Source of the DNA: Chloroflexota bacterium | GTDB lineage: Bacteria > Chloroflexota > Dehalococcoidia > FW602-bin16 | NCBI GenBank assembly: GCA_004297765.1 | Contig: SCTZ01000071.1 | Coordinates: 58,723 to 122,722 of the forward strand | DNA length: 64,000 nt | Reading direction: 5' to 3' | In this document: one piece after another, positions 1 through 8,350 of the stretch | Layout of the letters: each line of letters begins with the position of its first letter | Numbering within the stretch: position 1 is the first letter of the stretch | Notes under the pieces: generated by a model | What the model was told of the DNA's origin: nothing | What the model saw: the letters and a program-made list of their open reading frames with translations, nothing else | Database searches by the model: none | Program-made: the position numbers and the translations under genes

Positions 1-118
1 TAGCGTTGGCGCTCAAGCCGAGGCTTTCGCTCAGATCGTCGACGGTGCAGAGACGCCTCTTGCGCAACAACTGCAGGATCTGGCCACGCGTCGATCGGAA
101 GAAGCGCTCGTCGTACAT
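1..118 (-). CDS. HTH transcriptional regulator, N-terminal fragment
   Basis: Only the first 39 codons are inside the window; the gene runs off the left edge. The peptide begins MYDERFFRSTRGQILQLL and continues with RKRRLCTVDDLSESLGLSANA, the layout of a winged-helix DNA-binding domain (helix 1, then 'TVDDLSESLGLSANA' as the helix-turn-helix) as in ArsR/SufR/DeoR-like regulators. The ATG at 118 is preceded by GGAGG with about 6 nt spacing, so the start is well supported. The target and effector domain are outside the window, so the subfamily cannot be settled. Confidence 0.7.
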   Translation of the reverse strand, partial: MYDERFFRSTRGQILQLLRKRRLCTVDDLSESLGLSANA

Positions 119-482
119 GGTCGGTCCGCCTCCGACTGAAGCAGGGTCGGTGATCGGCTCGTGAACGAGCAGATTCACCGCCAGGACAAACAAGAACCGT
201 GGGAACATATCCCAGTCCCCGCCGCCGCGGCAGGCGGAGACCAGAGGGGCGCCGACGCCAGGTCGAGAACAAGGGACCGGAGACGCTACCAGGAAGGTGT
301 ACCCTTGTTTGCACGGAAGGAATGGCGGCGAGTATCCGCCCACCGGTTCGCAGGTTATTATAACACGCTTGCGGCCCAAATGCACCTAGCACAGTTAATA
401 CTGTGTGAGGTGCAAGAACCTTGCGTATGGCACGCCGCCCAGAGGACCAATACGGACCGCTGTCCCAAAGAGGACGCCGACG
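119..482. other. Intergenic, nothing recognised
   Basis: This lies between the divergent start of the HTH regulator and the 3' end of the DUF3618-like gene. No open frame here has convincing coding character, and I see no RNA gene or strong hairpin. It should hold the promoter of the HTH gene. Confidence 0.5.
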
Positions 483-956
483 TTACCTCCCTGGTGGCGC
501 CTCGCCCATCGTGCGAGTCCAGGCTGTCTCCATGACTTTGCGAGCCATATATGTGGCCAACGTCAGACCTGCGCTGACCATGATCCCCCACATCAGGCGC
601 TTCATGAGCCCTTCGCTCCGCGTCGGTTCATGATGCTCCTCGTGCATCACCGCCTGACCTCCCAGACGAATCACTTTCCTGTTCGTGTCCTCGACGAGCG
701 AGCCATGCTGCGCGGCGCCAAAGGGCCACACCCCACCACCCGGACCGTGCGAGCGCGTCCACAGGCTATAGAAAAGCACTCCCAACCCTCCCAGCGCCGC
801 GACACTCAACCCCAGGAACGCAAAGGGATGCCGTTTCGCCTGCTTTCTCACGTCGGTGGCCTCCGTCAGCCGATTCTCGAGCTCGGCGAGGACGTGGCTC
901 GTGTCTTCACGCAGCCGTCTCAGGTCGCGCTCGAGCTCCCCCGATGTCTCACCCAT
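483..956 (-). CDS. DUF3618-like membrane protein
   Basis: A 157-aa protein of unknown function. Residues 1-45 (MGETSGELERDLRRLREDT...) form a charged, probably coiled-coil helix resembling the start of DUF3618 proteins. A hydrophobic segment follows at about residues 46-66 (FLGLSVAALGGLGVLFYSLW) and a second near 125-140 (WGIMVSAGLTLATYMA). Its start overlaps the end of the upstream holin-like gene by 37 nt, so the two are probably co-translated. In Actinobacteria and Chloroflexota such proteins are often paired with Act-holin-3-like proteins and are suspected to act at the envelope (family knowledge); nothing here shows a specific role. Confidence 0.6.
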   Translation of the reverse strand: MGETSGELERDLRRLREDTSHVLAELENRLTEATDVRKQAKRHPFAFLGLSVAALGGLGVLFYSLWTRSHGPGGGVWPFGAAQHGSLVEDTNRKVIRLGGQAVMHEEHHEPTRSEGLMKRLMWGIMVSAGLTLATYMARKVMETAWTRTMGEAPPGR

Positions 957-1321
957 TCCATATTCTCCTTCACACTCTCCCGTGTCCGCGCCAGAGGATT
1001 CGTCACGATGCTATTCTTGCCACTCCATGCCAAAATGGACCCAACGATGCCCAGGATGATCGCGACGACAATCGCCGATAGCCACCCCGGGATCAGCAGA
1101 GCCAGAGCAAAGATAGCCGCGACCACGAGAACGATCCAGGTCGTCAGCAGCAGCAGCGCGGCAACGACGAGGAGCTTGGCTCCCGAGATCGTCTGGAAGA
1201 GATTCTCTCGCGCCTCCACCCGCCCCAACTCGATCTGCTTCTCGACCAGCTCAGACACGTCATTGACCAGCCTTCCGACCAGGTCAACCATGCTCAGTCC
1301 ACGTAACTTGCCCTCTTGCAT
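920..1321 (-). CDS. Act-holin-3 / phage holin-like (DUF1469) membrane protein
   Basis: A 133-aa protein beginning MQEGKLRGLSMVDLVGRLVND. An N-terminal amphipathic helix ('VSELVEKQIELGRVEAREN') is followed by two hydrophobic helices, about residues 48-70 and 75-97, then a charged tail. This is the usual layout of the Act-holin-3/DUF1469 family, which despite its name is mostly chromosomal and of unclear function. A longer reading frame extends 74 codons upstream, but its composition is unlike coding sequence there. The ATG at 1321 has a GAGGG about 9 nt upstream. It overlaps the downstream DUF3618-like gene, forming a two-gene unit divergent from tyrS. Confidence 0.65.
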   Translation of the reverse strand: MQEGKLRGLSMVDLVGRLVNDVSELVEKQIELGRVEARENLFQTISGAKLLVVAALLLLTTWIVLVVAAIFALALLIPGWLSAIVVAIILGIVGSILAWSGKNSIVTNPLARTRESVKENMEWVRHRGSSSAT

Positions 1322-1548
1322 ACCCAGCACCCTCTTCCGCTCGGAAAGCTTCTCATCACGTGGCGGCAGGATATTCCGCCGTGCGGCTTCCCGCCGGGTA
1401 TCATGACTCAGCCATTCACAACACTGGTGCAACCCCTGTGCCACGCGGAGTCTACTCGTCTGTCGCAGCCAAGCTGACGGAACCCGCGTTTGACACCCGT
1501 CGCCCACCCTGCTATAAGTACCTTCGTCGATGATAGATCGCAAAGACG

Positions 1549-2811
1549 ATGAAATGTATCATGAAGTCTGAAATCGCACCAACGGATCCCGCGCCCAACA
1601 ACGAAGTGATCGCCAATCTACTTACACGCGGTGTCTCCGATATCATCCCCCGCGAGCTGGTGGAGCGCCGCCTACGACGCGGCGATAGGCTCCGCATTTA
1701 CTTCGGCGTCGATCCGACCAGCCCAGTGATCCACATCGGGCACACGGTCTGTCTACGCAAGCTGCGCGCCTTTCAGGATGCCGGCCACGAGGTGATCCTG
1801 TTGATCGGCGACTTCACTGGACGCATCGGCGACCCCACCGATCGCAGCGCCACACGTGTCCAGCTGACCCATGAGCAGGTCCTGCAAAACGCGCGCACTT
1901 ACAAAGAGCAGGCGGCCAAGATCCTGGACTTTGACTCTCCCACCAACCCGGTCGTGGTGCGCTTCAACGGGGAGTGGCTGGACAAGCTGACCTTCCGCGA
2001 GGTCCTGGAACTGGCGTCCGTCTTCACTGTGCAACAGATGGCCGAGCGCGACATGTACCAGCGCCGACTCGCCGAGAACAAACCCATCGGACTACATGAG
2101 TTCCTCTACCCGCTCATGCAGGGCTACGACAGTGTGGCCCTGGAAACGGACGGCGAGATCGGCGGTACCGATCAAACCTTTAACATGCTGGCCGGACGGA
2201 CCTTGCTGCAGGTCCTGAAGGGCAAGGAGAAGTTCGTCATCACGATGCCTCTGCTGGAGGGCACCGACGGCCGCAAGATGAGCAAGAGCTTCGGAAACGT
2301 GATTGGCGTCAGCGATCCCCCCTCCGATATGTACGGGCGTGTTATGTCGCTCAAGGACGAGCTCATCATCAAGTACTTCGAGCTGTGCACCAACGTGCCA
2401 GACGCCGAGATCGCCGCCATGCGGGCACAACTGGAAGCAGGCGTCAACCCCATGCTCCTCAAGAAGCGACTGGCCCGCCAGATCGTGACAGAGTTCCACA
2501 GCGCAGAGGACGCCGCGGCCGCCGAGCGCGATTTCGAGCGCGTGGTACAGGCCCGTGAGGTACCGGAGGAGATCCCGGAGGTACGGCTAGACAGCCTGCG
2601 CGACCTGACCATGGTCGACCTCGTGCTGGCGTGCGCTCTGGCCCCGAGCCGAAGCGCGGCCCGTCGACTGGTGGAACAAGGAGGCGTGGAGATCGACGGC
2701 ACGCGCATCACCGATCCTCGAGCGCCCGCGCAGGTCCGCAATGGCTCCATCGTGCGCGGCGGCAAGCGCAAGTATGTGCGCATCTCCATACCAGCCAACC
2801 TGACGGTTTGA
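1549..2811 (+). CDS. tyrS: Tyrosyl-tRNA synthetase
   Basis: Charges tRNA-Tyr with tyrosine in the cytoplasm. It is a 420-aa class I synthetase with the HIGH motif as 'HIGH' at residues 62-65, a GDFTGRIGDPT segment and the KMSKS loop at residues 243-247. The last ~60 residues (DLVLACALAPSRSAARRLVEQ...) form an S4 RNA-binding domain. Length and the exact HIGH/KMSKS forms fit the TyrZ (TyrRS-2) branch better than the E. coli TyrS branch. The ATG at 1549 has no strong Shine-Dalgarno; ATG 1561 is an alternative. It is transcribed divergently from the holin-like pair. Confidence 0.95.
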   Translation: MKCIMKSEIAPTDPAPNNEVIANLLTRGVSDIIPRELVERRLRRGDRLRIYFGVDPTSPVIHIGHTVCLRKLRAFQDAGHEVILLIGDFTGRIGDPTDRSATRVQLTHEQVLQNARTYKEQAAKILDFDSPTNPVVVRFNGEWLDKLTFREVLELASVFTVQQMAERDMYQRRLAENKPIGLHEFLYPLMQGYDSVALETDGEIGGTDQTFNMLAGRTLLQVLKGKEKFVITMPLLEGTDGRKMSKSFGNVIGVSDPPSDMYGRVMSLKDELIIKYFELCTNVPDAEIAAMRAQLEAGVNPMLLKKRLARQIVTEFHSAEDAAAAERDFERVVQAREVPEEIPEVRLDSLRDLTMVDLVLACALAPSRSAARRLVEQGGVEIDGTRITDPRAPAQVRNGSIVRGGKRKYVRISIPANLTV

Positions 2812-2891
2812 CAGGGCTGGAGGGCCAGGGCTACACTTTAGAGTGGATAGCGCATTCAAAGCTGCTCCAGGTCCAGAATGGAGGCGCGGGG

Positions 2892-4079
2892 ATGGCGAAG
2901 TTCGTTGCCGGTCTTGAAGATGTCATCGCGTTGGAGTCGTCGATCTGCCTGGTGGACGGCACCCACGGGAAGCTCTACTACCGGGGCTACTCGATCGAGG
3001 AACTGGCGGCCCACTCGACGTTCGAGGAGACGGCCTACCTCCTCTGGTTTGGCGAGCTCCCCACCAGCTTCCAGCTCAAGGATGTAGAAGACAGCCTCCT
3101 CGACAACCGCGAGTTTCCCGGGGAAGTGCTGGATATTATCCGGGACTTCCCGCCGACGGCTACGCCCATGGAGGTCCTGCGGACCGTAGTCTCCGCCCTG
3201 TCCTCGTTCGACCGTAACGCCTGCTACTTCTCGCGCGAAGCCGACCTGTGCAAAACGATGCGCCTGACGGCCCAGATCCCGGTGGCGGTGGCAGCACACC
3301 ATCGCATCCGCTCCGGGCTGCCGGTGATGACGCCACGCGCGGAGCTCGGCCACGCGGCCAACTTCCTCTACATGCTGCAAGGAATCGAGCCGGACGCTGT
3401 GAGCGCCCGCGCCTTCGACGTCGCCTTGGTTCTGCACGCCGACCACGAGCTGAACGCATCGACCTTCGCCGCACGCGTCAGCGCGGGAACCCTGGCCGAC
3501 ATGTATTCGTCCATCACCTCGGCCATCGGCACCCTGGCCGGGCCGCTCCACGGCGGAGCCAATCAGCAGGTCATGCAGATGCTGGAGGAGATCGGCGACA
3601 TGGCGCGTGTTGAGGAGTACGTCGACCGGACTTTGAAGGAGAAGAAGCGCGTGATGGGCTTCGGCCACCGCGTGTACGACACGACCGACCCCCGTGCGGA
3701 AGTGCTCAGGCAACTCTCGCAGGAGGTCGGGGCCAGCAAAGGCGACCTCAGATGGTTCGAGATCTCCGAGAAGATAAGAGAAACGGTCTGGCGCAAGAAG
3801 CAGTTGTACCCTAACGTGGACTTCTACTCAGCGTCCTTGTACCACGTCCTAGGCATCCCTCACGATCTCTTTACACCCGTTTTCGCGATCAGCCGGATCG
3901 CGGGCTGGACGGCCCACGTCCTGGAGCAGTATGCCAACAACCGCCTGATTCGCCCGCGCGCCGAGTACGTCGGACCGCGTAACCGCCAGTACGTTCCAAT
4001 TGACGACCGTGGTGAGTATCCCGTCCTGCCCGAGTTGCGCGACCAAGAATCACCACAGGAGGGAACTCAGACACAATAG
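2892..4079 (+). CDS. gltA: Citrate synthase
   Basis: Condenses acetyl-CoA and oxaloacetate to citrate. It is 395 aa from ATG 2892, which sits behind GGAGG at 2880-2884; the frame is open further upstream but runs through the end of tyrS. Conserved citrate synthase features are 'LVDGTHGKLYYRGYSIEEL' near the N-terminus, the first catalytic histidine in 'LHADHELNAS', the second in 'GFGHRVYDTTDPRA', and the aspartate region 'YPNVDFYSASLYHVLGIP'. The compact size is that of the type I (Gram-positive/archaeal) enzymes. A 2-methylcitrate synthase activity cannot be excluded from sequence. It lies 80 nt downstream of tyrS on the same strand. Confidence 0.93.
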   Translation: MAKFVAGLEDVIALESSICLVDGTHGKLYYRGYSIEELAAHSTFEETAYLLWFGELPTSFQLKDVEDSLLDNREFPGEVLDIIRDFPPTATPMEVLRTVVSALSSFDRNACYFSREADLCKTMRLTAQIPVAVAAHHRIRSGLPVMTPRAELGHAANFLYMLQGIEPDAVSARAFDVALVLHADHELNASTFAARVSAGTLADMYSSITSAIGTLAGPLHGGANQQVMQMLEEIGDMARVEEYVDRTLKEKKRVMGFGHRVYDTTDPRAEVLRQLSQEVGASKGDLRWFEISEKIRETVWRKKQLYPNVDFYSASLYHVLGIPHDLFTPVFAISRIAGWTAHVLEQYANNRLIRPRAEYVGPRNRQYVPIDDRGEYPVLPELRDQESPQEGTQTQ

Positions 4080-4601
4080 CATACCTCGTCGCATCGTTCT
4101 CGTCCTCGAATCCTGGTCGTCATCGGCGTCGTGCACCTCTCCCGCACGCCGCCTACTGCCTATCGTTGGCTCAAGCGTTCGATCCTCATATCCATCTACT
4201 TCGTCCAACCCTTCCTATGTGCAGTCTGAGATTGCGTTCCCGATCTTAAGAGGTGACCGAGCGGCGTTCAGCCGGAGTCCGTATTCATCGTGAAGCTGAG
4301 CATAGTGACCCTTGTTCAGCAGGCAGTGCGAGATATGGGATGGCATAACCCTGATCACCTGTATAGTCTGCCATTCCCAGCGATGAGTCACCAACGACGA
4401 TACGTCCGCCAACCGGTCAATGCATAGTATCAGCGCGCAACATCGCTACTGCCACTCCGCCGACTCCACGTTTGCAGGCGCGTGCCAGAGTCGCCTGGGG
4501 ATTCGTAACGCCTGGAAGGCCAGCACGGTTGCGTGCGAAGGTCGCGTGGAGTACAATATCGTTTGTCTTTCCCAGCGTTCCAAACTCCTGAAGGAGGACT
4601 T
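4080..4601. other. Intergenic upstream of the EF-G-like gene
   Basis: 522 bases with no credible gene. Short frames exist on both strands but none has recognisable family features. No tRNA, riboswitch or strong terminator hairpin was identified. Presumably it holds the citrate synthase 3' end signal and the promoter of the EF-G-like gene. Confidence 0.45.
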
Positions 4602-6674
4602 ATGAAGCAATACGGAGTGGATGCATTAAGGAACGTCGGACTTTTCTCTCACGGCGGCGCCGGCAAGACCTCGCTGGCTGAGGCCGTGCTGTTCAACTCC
4701 GGAGCAATCAATCGGCTGGGCAAAGTTGATGAAGGCAACACAGTTTCGGATTTCGACCCCGACGAAATTAGACGCCATATTTCGATCAACGTCTCTGTTG
4801 TTCCCTTCGAGTGGAAAGGTTATAAGGTCAATATCATCGATACTCCCGGCTACGCCGACTTCGTCGGCGAAGTCAAAGAGGGCATGCGGGTCTCCGATGC
4901 CGCCTGCATCCTGCTCGACGCCGTCGGCGGCGTAGAGGTCGGCACAGAGGCCATGTGGACCTACGCCGATGCCCACGAGCTGCCGCGCATGTTGGTCGTG
5001 AACAGGATGGACCGCGAGAACGCCGATTTCTTCCGAGTCCTCGAGCAGGTCAAGAGCCGCTTCGGCAAGAGCTGCGTCGCACTCAATATGCCCATCGGCG
5101 CCCAGGCGAGCTTTGACGGCGTCGTCGATCTGATCTCGATGAAAGCCCTGCGCGGCACCAAGGGGGAGGAGGGGACTGTCCCCACCGATCTGGCCGATCA
5201 GGCGGCTTCTCTGCGCGAGCAACTCGTCGAAGCCATCGCCGAGACAGACGACGAGCTGATCACGAAGTACCTGGAGGGCGAGGAGCTCTCCGAGGACGAG
5301 TTGCGAAAGGCGCTGCGCGCCGCGACGATCAACCGGCAGGTTATCCCTATCGTCGCTGCCTCCGCCACCGGCAACAAGGGCGTGATTCCGGTAATGAACA
5401 CCATGGTGGAGTATTTGCCATCGCCTGTTGAGCGCGGGGCCATCACGGCGACCCATTCGCAAACGGGACAGGCTGAGGAGGTCGCCATTTCCGACCAATC
5501 TCCTCTCTCGGCTCTGGTCTTCAAGACGGTGGCCGATCCGTACGTGGGCAAGCTGACATACCTGCGGGTCTACACCGGAACCATTCACAGCGATTCGCAC
5601 GTGTGGAACTCTAGCAAAGGCCGCGACGAGCGGATCGGTCAGCTGAGCATGATCCGCGGCAAGACCCAGGAACCGATCCCGCAGATTGGCGCCGGTGACA
5701 TCGGCGCTGTGGCCAAGCTGGCCGAGACGATGACGGGTGACACTCTGTCCACCAAGGAGCATCCTCTCGTCCTACCACCGATCCAGTTCCCCGCGCCCCT
5801 GTTCAGTCTGTCAGTCTTCCCGAAGACCAAAGCCGACGTGGACAAGATGAGCACGGCACTGGCTCGCATCGTGGACGAGGATCCGACCATTCAGGTGCGC
5901 AAGGACCCGGACACAGCCGAGACGATCGTCTCGGGCACCGGCGAGTCCCACGTTGAAATCGCCATCGAGAAAATGAAGCGCAAGTTCGGTCTGGACGTGG
6001 ATACCGCCCTGCCTACCATCCCATACAAAGAGACCATCACCACCAAGACCCAGGCCGAGTACAAGCACAAGAAGCAGACCGGAGGACATGGCCAGTACGG
6101 CCACGTCTTCCTGGAACTCGAGCCCAAGCAGCGCGGAGGCGGATTCGAGTTCGCCGAGCGCGTGGTGGGTGGATCGGTACCCAAGAACTTCATTCCAGCC
6201 GTGGAGAAAGGCGTCAACGAGGCGGTCTCAGAGGGAGTCATCGCTGGCTTCCCGGTGGTCGACGTCAAGGTGACGCTCTTCGACGGAAGCTACCACCCGG
6301 TTGACTCGTCGGAGATGTCGTTCAAGATCGCCTCTTCGCAGGCCTTCAAGAAAGGCATCACCCAGGCCCGCCCGGTGCTGCTGGAGCCAATCATGAGCAT
6401 CTCGGTCACGGTGCCCGACGAGTTCACAGGCGACGTGCTCGGCGATCTCAACACCAAGCGGGCTCGTGTGCTGGGTATGACCCCGGAGGGCGGCGTCACT
6501 GTGGTGGAGGCCATGGCCCCGCTGGCTGAGGTGCAGCGCTACGTGACTGACCTGCGCTCGCTGACTCAGGGACGCGGCACCTTCCAGATGTCGTTCGATC
6601 ACTACGAGGAAGTACCGGCCCACGTCGCGGACACCGTCGCGGCCGAGGCCAAGAAGAAGGCCGGGAAGGAATAG
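4602..6674 (+). CDS. Elongation factor G-like translational GTPase
   Basis: A 690-aa translational GTPase with the full EF-G domain order (G domain, OB/domain II, III, IV, V). The ATG at 4602 follows AGGAGG at 4592-4597. The P-loop reads 'SHGGAGKTSL' instead of the canonical 'AHIDAGKTT', the switch II motif is 'DTPGYADF' and the NKxD motif is 'NRMDRE'. These changes are typical of the second EF-G group (EF-G2/FusA2-like), found alongside a canonical fusA. Such paralogues act in ribosome recycling or have unknown roles (family knowledge). Domain IV is intact ('TGGHGQYGHVFLELEP'). It is followed directly by the response regulator. Confidence 0.9.
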   Translation: MKQYGVDALRNVGLFSHGGAGKTSLAEAVLFNSGAINRLGKVDEGNTVSDFDPDEIRRHISINVSVVPFEWKGYKVNIIDTPGYADFVGEVKEGMRVSDAACILLDAVGGVEVGTEAMWTYADAHELPRMLVVNRMDRENADFFRVLEQVKSRFGKSCVALNMPIGAQASFDGVVDLISMKALRGTKGEEGTVPTDLADQAASLREQLVEAIAETDDELITKYLEGEELSEDELRKALRAATINRQVIPIVAASATGNKGVIPVMNTMVEYLPSPVERGAITATHSQTGQAEEVAISDQSPLSALVFKTVADPYVGKLTYLRVYTGTIHSDSHVWNSSKGRDERIGQLSMIRGKTQEPIPQIGAGDIGAVAKLAETMTGDTLSTKEHPLVLPPIQFPAPLFSLSVFPKTKADVDKMSTALARIVDEDPTIQVRKDPDTAETIVSGTGESHVEIAIEKMKRKFGLDVDTALPTIPYKETITTKTQAEYKHKKQTGGHGQYGHVFLELEPKQRGGGFEFAERVVGGSVPKNFIPAVEKGVNEAVSEGVIAGFPVVDVKVTLFDGSYHPVDSSEMSFKIASSQAFKKGITQARPVLLEPIMSISVTVPDEFTGDVLGDLNTKRARVLGMTPEGGVTVVEAMAPLAEVQRYVTDLRSLTQGRGTFQMSFDHYEEVPAHVADTVAAEAKKKAGKE

Positions 6675-7052
6675 TTGACGCAGATGGAGCGCCGGGCAAA
6701 GATACTGGTCATCGAGGACGAGCCAGGACTGCAAGAGATTTTGGTCCTCAACCTCGAGGCCAACGGCTATGAGGTCGTGACCGCCGCGGACGGGATCGAG
6801 GGCTTGCAGAAGTTCGACACGGAGAAGCCCGACCTGGTCACCCTGGACCTGAACGTCCCGGGCGTCTCGGGGTTTCGGCTGCTCCAACTCTTCAAGCGAG
6901 ACCGTCCCACGGTCCCCGTGGTCGTCGTGACCGCTTACTCGTTCGAGGAAGCCGAGGAAGTGGCGTCCTCAGGCGCCGACGACTTCATCACAAAACCCAT
7001 CGACTTCCGCCAGCTTGTGCGGAAGATCGAGCGCGCGCTCGCCAAAGAGTAG
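6675..7052 (+). CDS. Single-domain response regulator
   Basis: A 125-aa stand-alone receiver domain with no output domain. The acidic pocket is in 'VIEDEPG', the phospho-acceptor aspartate is in 'LVTLDLNVPG', the conserved threonine is in 'VVVTAYS' and the lysine is in 'FITKPID'. A TTG start at 6675 abuts the EF-G-like stop codon; ATG 6684 is an alternative nine bases in. The zero spacing suggests translational coupling with the upstream gene. The cognate kinase is not in the window. CheY-like regulators of this kind act by protein contact or in phosphorelays. Confidence 0.85.
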   Translation: MTQMERRAKILVIEDEPGLQEILVLNLEANGYEVVTAADGIEGLQKFDTEKPDLVTLDLNVPGVSGFRLLQLFKRDRPTVPVVVVTAYSFEEAEEVASSGADDFITKPIDFRQLVRKIERALAKE

Positions 7053-7113
7053 GGGCTGGGGATCGAGTGTTAGGGGTTGGATACCGCCTGGCCCCAAGAC
7101 CGCGCATACCCCT

Positions 7114-7146
7114 AGACCGCCGCGGTCTCGGAGACCGCGGCGGTCT
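7114..7146. terminator. Perfect 16-bp inverted repeat between convergent genes
   Basis: Two perfectly complementary 16-nt arms (7114-7129 and 7131-7146) are separated by one base. They lie between the response regulator (+) and the split-barrel protein (-), which converge here. There is no clear U-run on either strand, so this may be a bidirectional terminator or a transcript-end protector rather than a classic intrinsic terminator. Confidence 0.6.
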
Positions 7147-7182
7147 TGAGCTATGACAGGTCTGTGCGCCCGTTCGCACCTC

Positions 7183-7551
7183 TCAGAAGGTCACGCACTC
7201 GTCGACCGAGATGACGACGATGTTCTTGGCCTCCAGCTTTCTCTCCGCAGCCAACTCGCGACTGACGCGATCGAACAACTCGCCCGAGGACAGGACGTCG
7301 GCCCGTCCCCAGACCCGCACGCCATGCCGGGTGGCCGGATCGAGGACCAACGCGGAGACCTGCGGGTTTTCCAGCAGATTGGCTGTGGTTCGCGGGGACC
7401 TTATGTCGGCAAAAAGGACGTGCTCGTCGTCGAGCACCTGGAAGGTGCCCTTGGCCGAAACGTTTGGTCGGCCGGACTTATCGGCGGTAGCTATCAGGCC
7501 CGGATGCGTCTGGGCGATGATGGTCTTTGCCTCTTCAGAAAGAATAGCCAT
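7183..7551 (-). CDS. Pyridoxamine 5'-phosphate oxidase-family protein
   Basis: A 122-aa flavin-reductase-like split-barrel protein starting MAILSEEAKTIIAQTHPGLIAT. 'GLIATADKSGRPNVSAKGTFQVLDDE' and 'TANLLENPQVSALVLDP' are the usual FMN/F420-binding strands of this family. The ATG at 7551 follows GGGGA with good spacing; a longer frame upstream lacks support. It is not closely similar to the two other split-barrel genes at 12371 and 20205 and lies outside the accessory block. Substrate unknown. It could bind FMN, F420 or haem. Confidence 0.75.
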   Translation of the reverse strand: MAILSEEAKTIIAQTHPGLIATADKSGRPNVSAKGTFQVLDDEHVLFADIRSPRTTANLLENPQVSALVLDPATRHGVRVWGRADVLSSGELFDRVSRELAAERKLEAKNIVVISVDECVTF

Positions 7552-7694
7552 TACGTCTTCCCCTTTCTTCCTTTGTGTTTCTGGCATCCGCCAGGACGTG
7601 TGTCGTTCCGCGCCATTATATCACGCGACCAGCCATCCCGGCACACTGATCTAGCGTGGGTGGACGACGACGCCCACCAGATCAAGGTAGCGAG

Positions 7695-8350
7695 CTTGGC
7701 CAGCCAGAGTCTTCTACTCAACACTGATCGACACACCCCGTCCCAACGCCTCGGCGAGCCCCCTCAGCCATCCCTTTGTCACTGGCGCATCCGCGTCGTC
7801 AGGCAATTCTGATGAGATCTCAACTCCGCCCTCGCTCGCTGTCACGCTGATCACAAGCGATCGACTCCGGTCTTGTCGTGTGGTCACATCGGTGGCCGTC
7901 GCCCCCATCGACCCATGCCGTGTCTGCTGCCAGCCAACGCGCAGTTCCTGCGCCCTTTTCCCCGCTGCTTGTACGTTATCGTACACCGTTGTCTTGCCCA
8001 AGGCGCATCCCAAAGCCTCCACCCGATCGGTGACCTCGCGATAACTCAGGCCAAGGATATAGAGCGTAATGCTGAGGGTCTTCAAAGCACAGGACTGCCG
8101 CGAACGGCTCACACCCTGAGGATAGACACGGAAGCTGCGCCCGCAGCGCACGCAGCGCAGTCGCCTGGCTATGACAGAGTCTTCTTGTAGATCGAGCAAC
8201 CGCTTAGGGCGGCCTTGTTGCTGATGAGACTTGAAGCGCCGCGCGCCGCACCCGGCGGCCGGGCAGACTTCCGGCTCATAGTAGACTCCTGGATTCACCT
8301 GCGGAATTCGCAACTGAAGTCGCATCTGATTCACCTACTTATGTCGAACG
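7695..8350 (-). mobile_element. IS-like element, copy 1
   Basis: About 656 bp shared with 25743-26394. The homology runs from 'CTTGGCCAG' at the low-coordinate side to 'GTCGAACG' at the high-coordinate side. No convincing terminal inverted repeats or target duplications are visible. The element carries one gene (7714-8334). Its upstream edge overlaps the last codons and stop of the MFS gene at 8339, so the present 3' end of that gene may be supplied by the element. Both copies have the same orientation and bracket a ~17 kb gene block. Confidence 0.55.
7714..8334 (-). CDS. Zinc-ribbon/HTH transposase-like protein, copy 1
   Basis: A 206-aa protein with an N-terminal zinc ribbon (CPAAGC at about 24-29, then CVRC in 'LRCVRCGRSF'), a helix-turn-helix region ('LYILGLSYREVTDRVEALG'), and a C-terminal part that looks like the first strand of an RNase H-type DDE domain but ends after ~60 residues. 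Such zinc ribbon + HTH + DDE layouts occur in several transposase families. The second copy at 25758 has exactly the same length, the same stop and about 83% identity. The truncation therefore predates the duplication, or the short form is the functional one. Catalytic activity is doubtful. Confidence 0.6.
   Translation of the reverse strand: MNQMRLQLRIPQVNPGVYYEPEVCPAAGCGARRFKSHQQQGRPKRLLDLQEDSVIARRLRCVRCGRSFRVYPQGVSRSRQSCALKTLSITLYILGLSYREVTDRVEALGCALGKTTVYDNVQAAGKRAQELRVGWQQTRHGSMGATATDVTTRQDRSRSLVISVTASEGGVEISSELPDDADAPVTKGWLRGLAEALGRGVSISVE

Noticed and set aside
161..535. 124-codon plus-strand frame at the left end
   Set aside because: Arg-rich composition typical of antisense frames in GC-rich DNA; overlaps the DUF3618-like gene.
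920..1543. Longer form of the holin-like protein
   Set aside because: The extra 74 codons are not coding-like; the ATG at 1321 fits the family length.
4215..4412. 65-codon minus-strand frame before the EF-G-like gene
   Set aside because: No recognisable family features, no ribosome site and composition unlike neighbouring genes.
7695..8350. Complete insertion sequence with terminal inverted repeats
   Set aside because: The shared edges of the two copies are not inverted repeats of each other and no target duplication was seen; kept only as IS-like.
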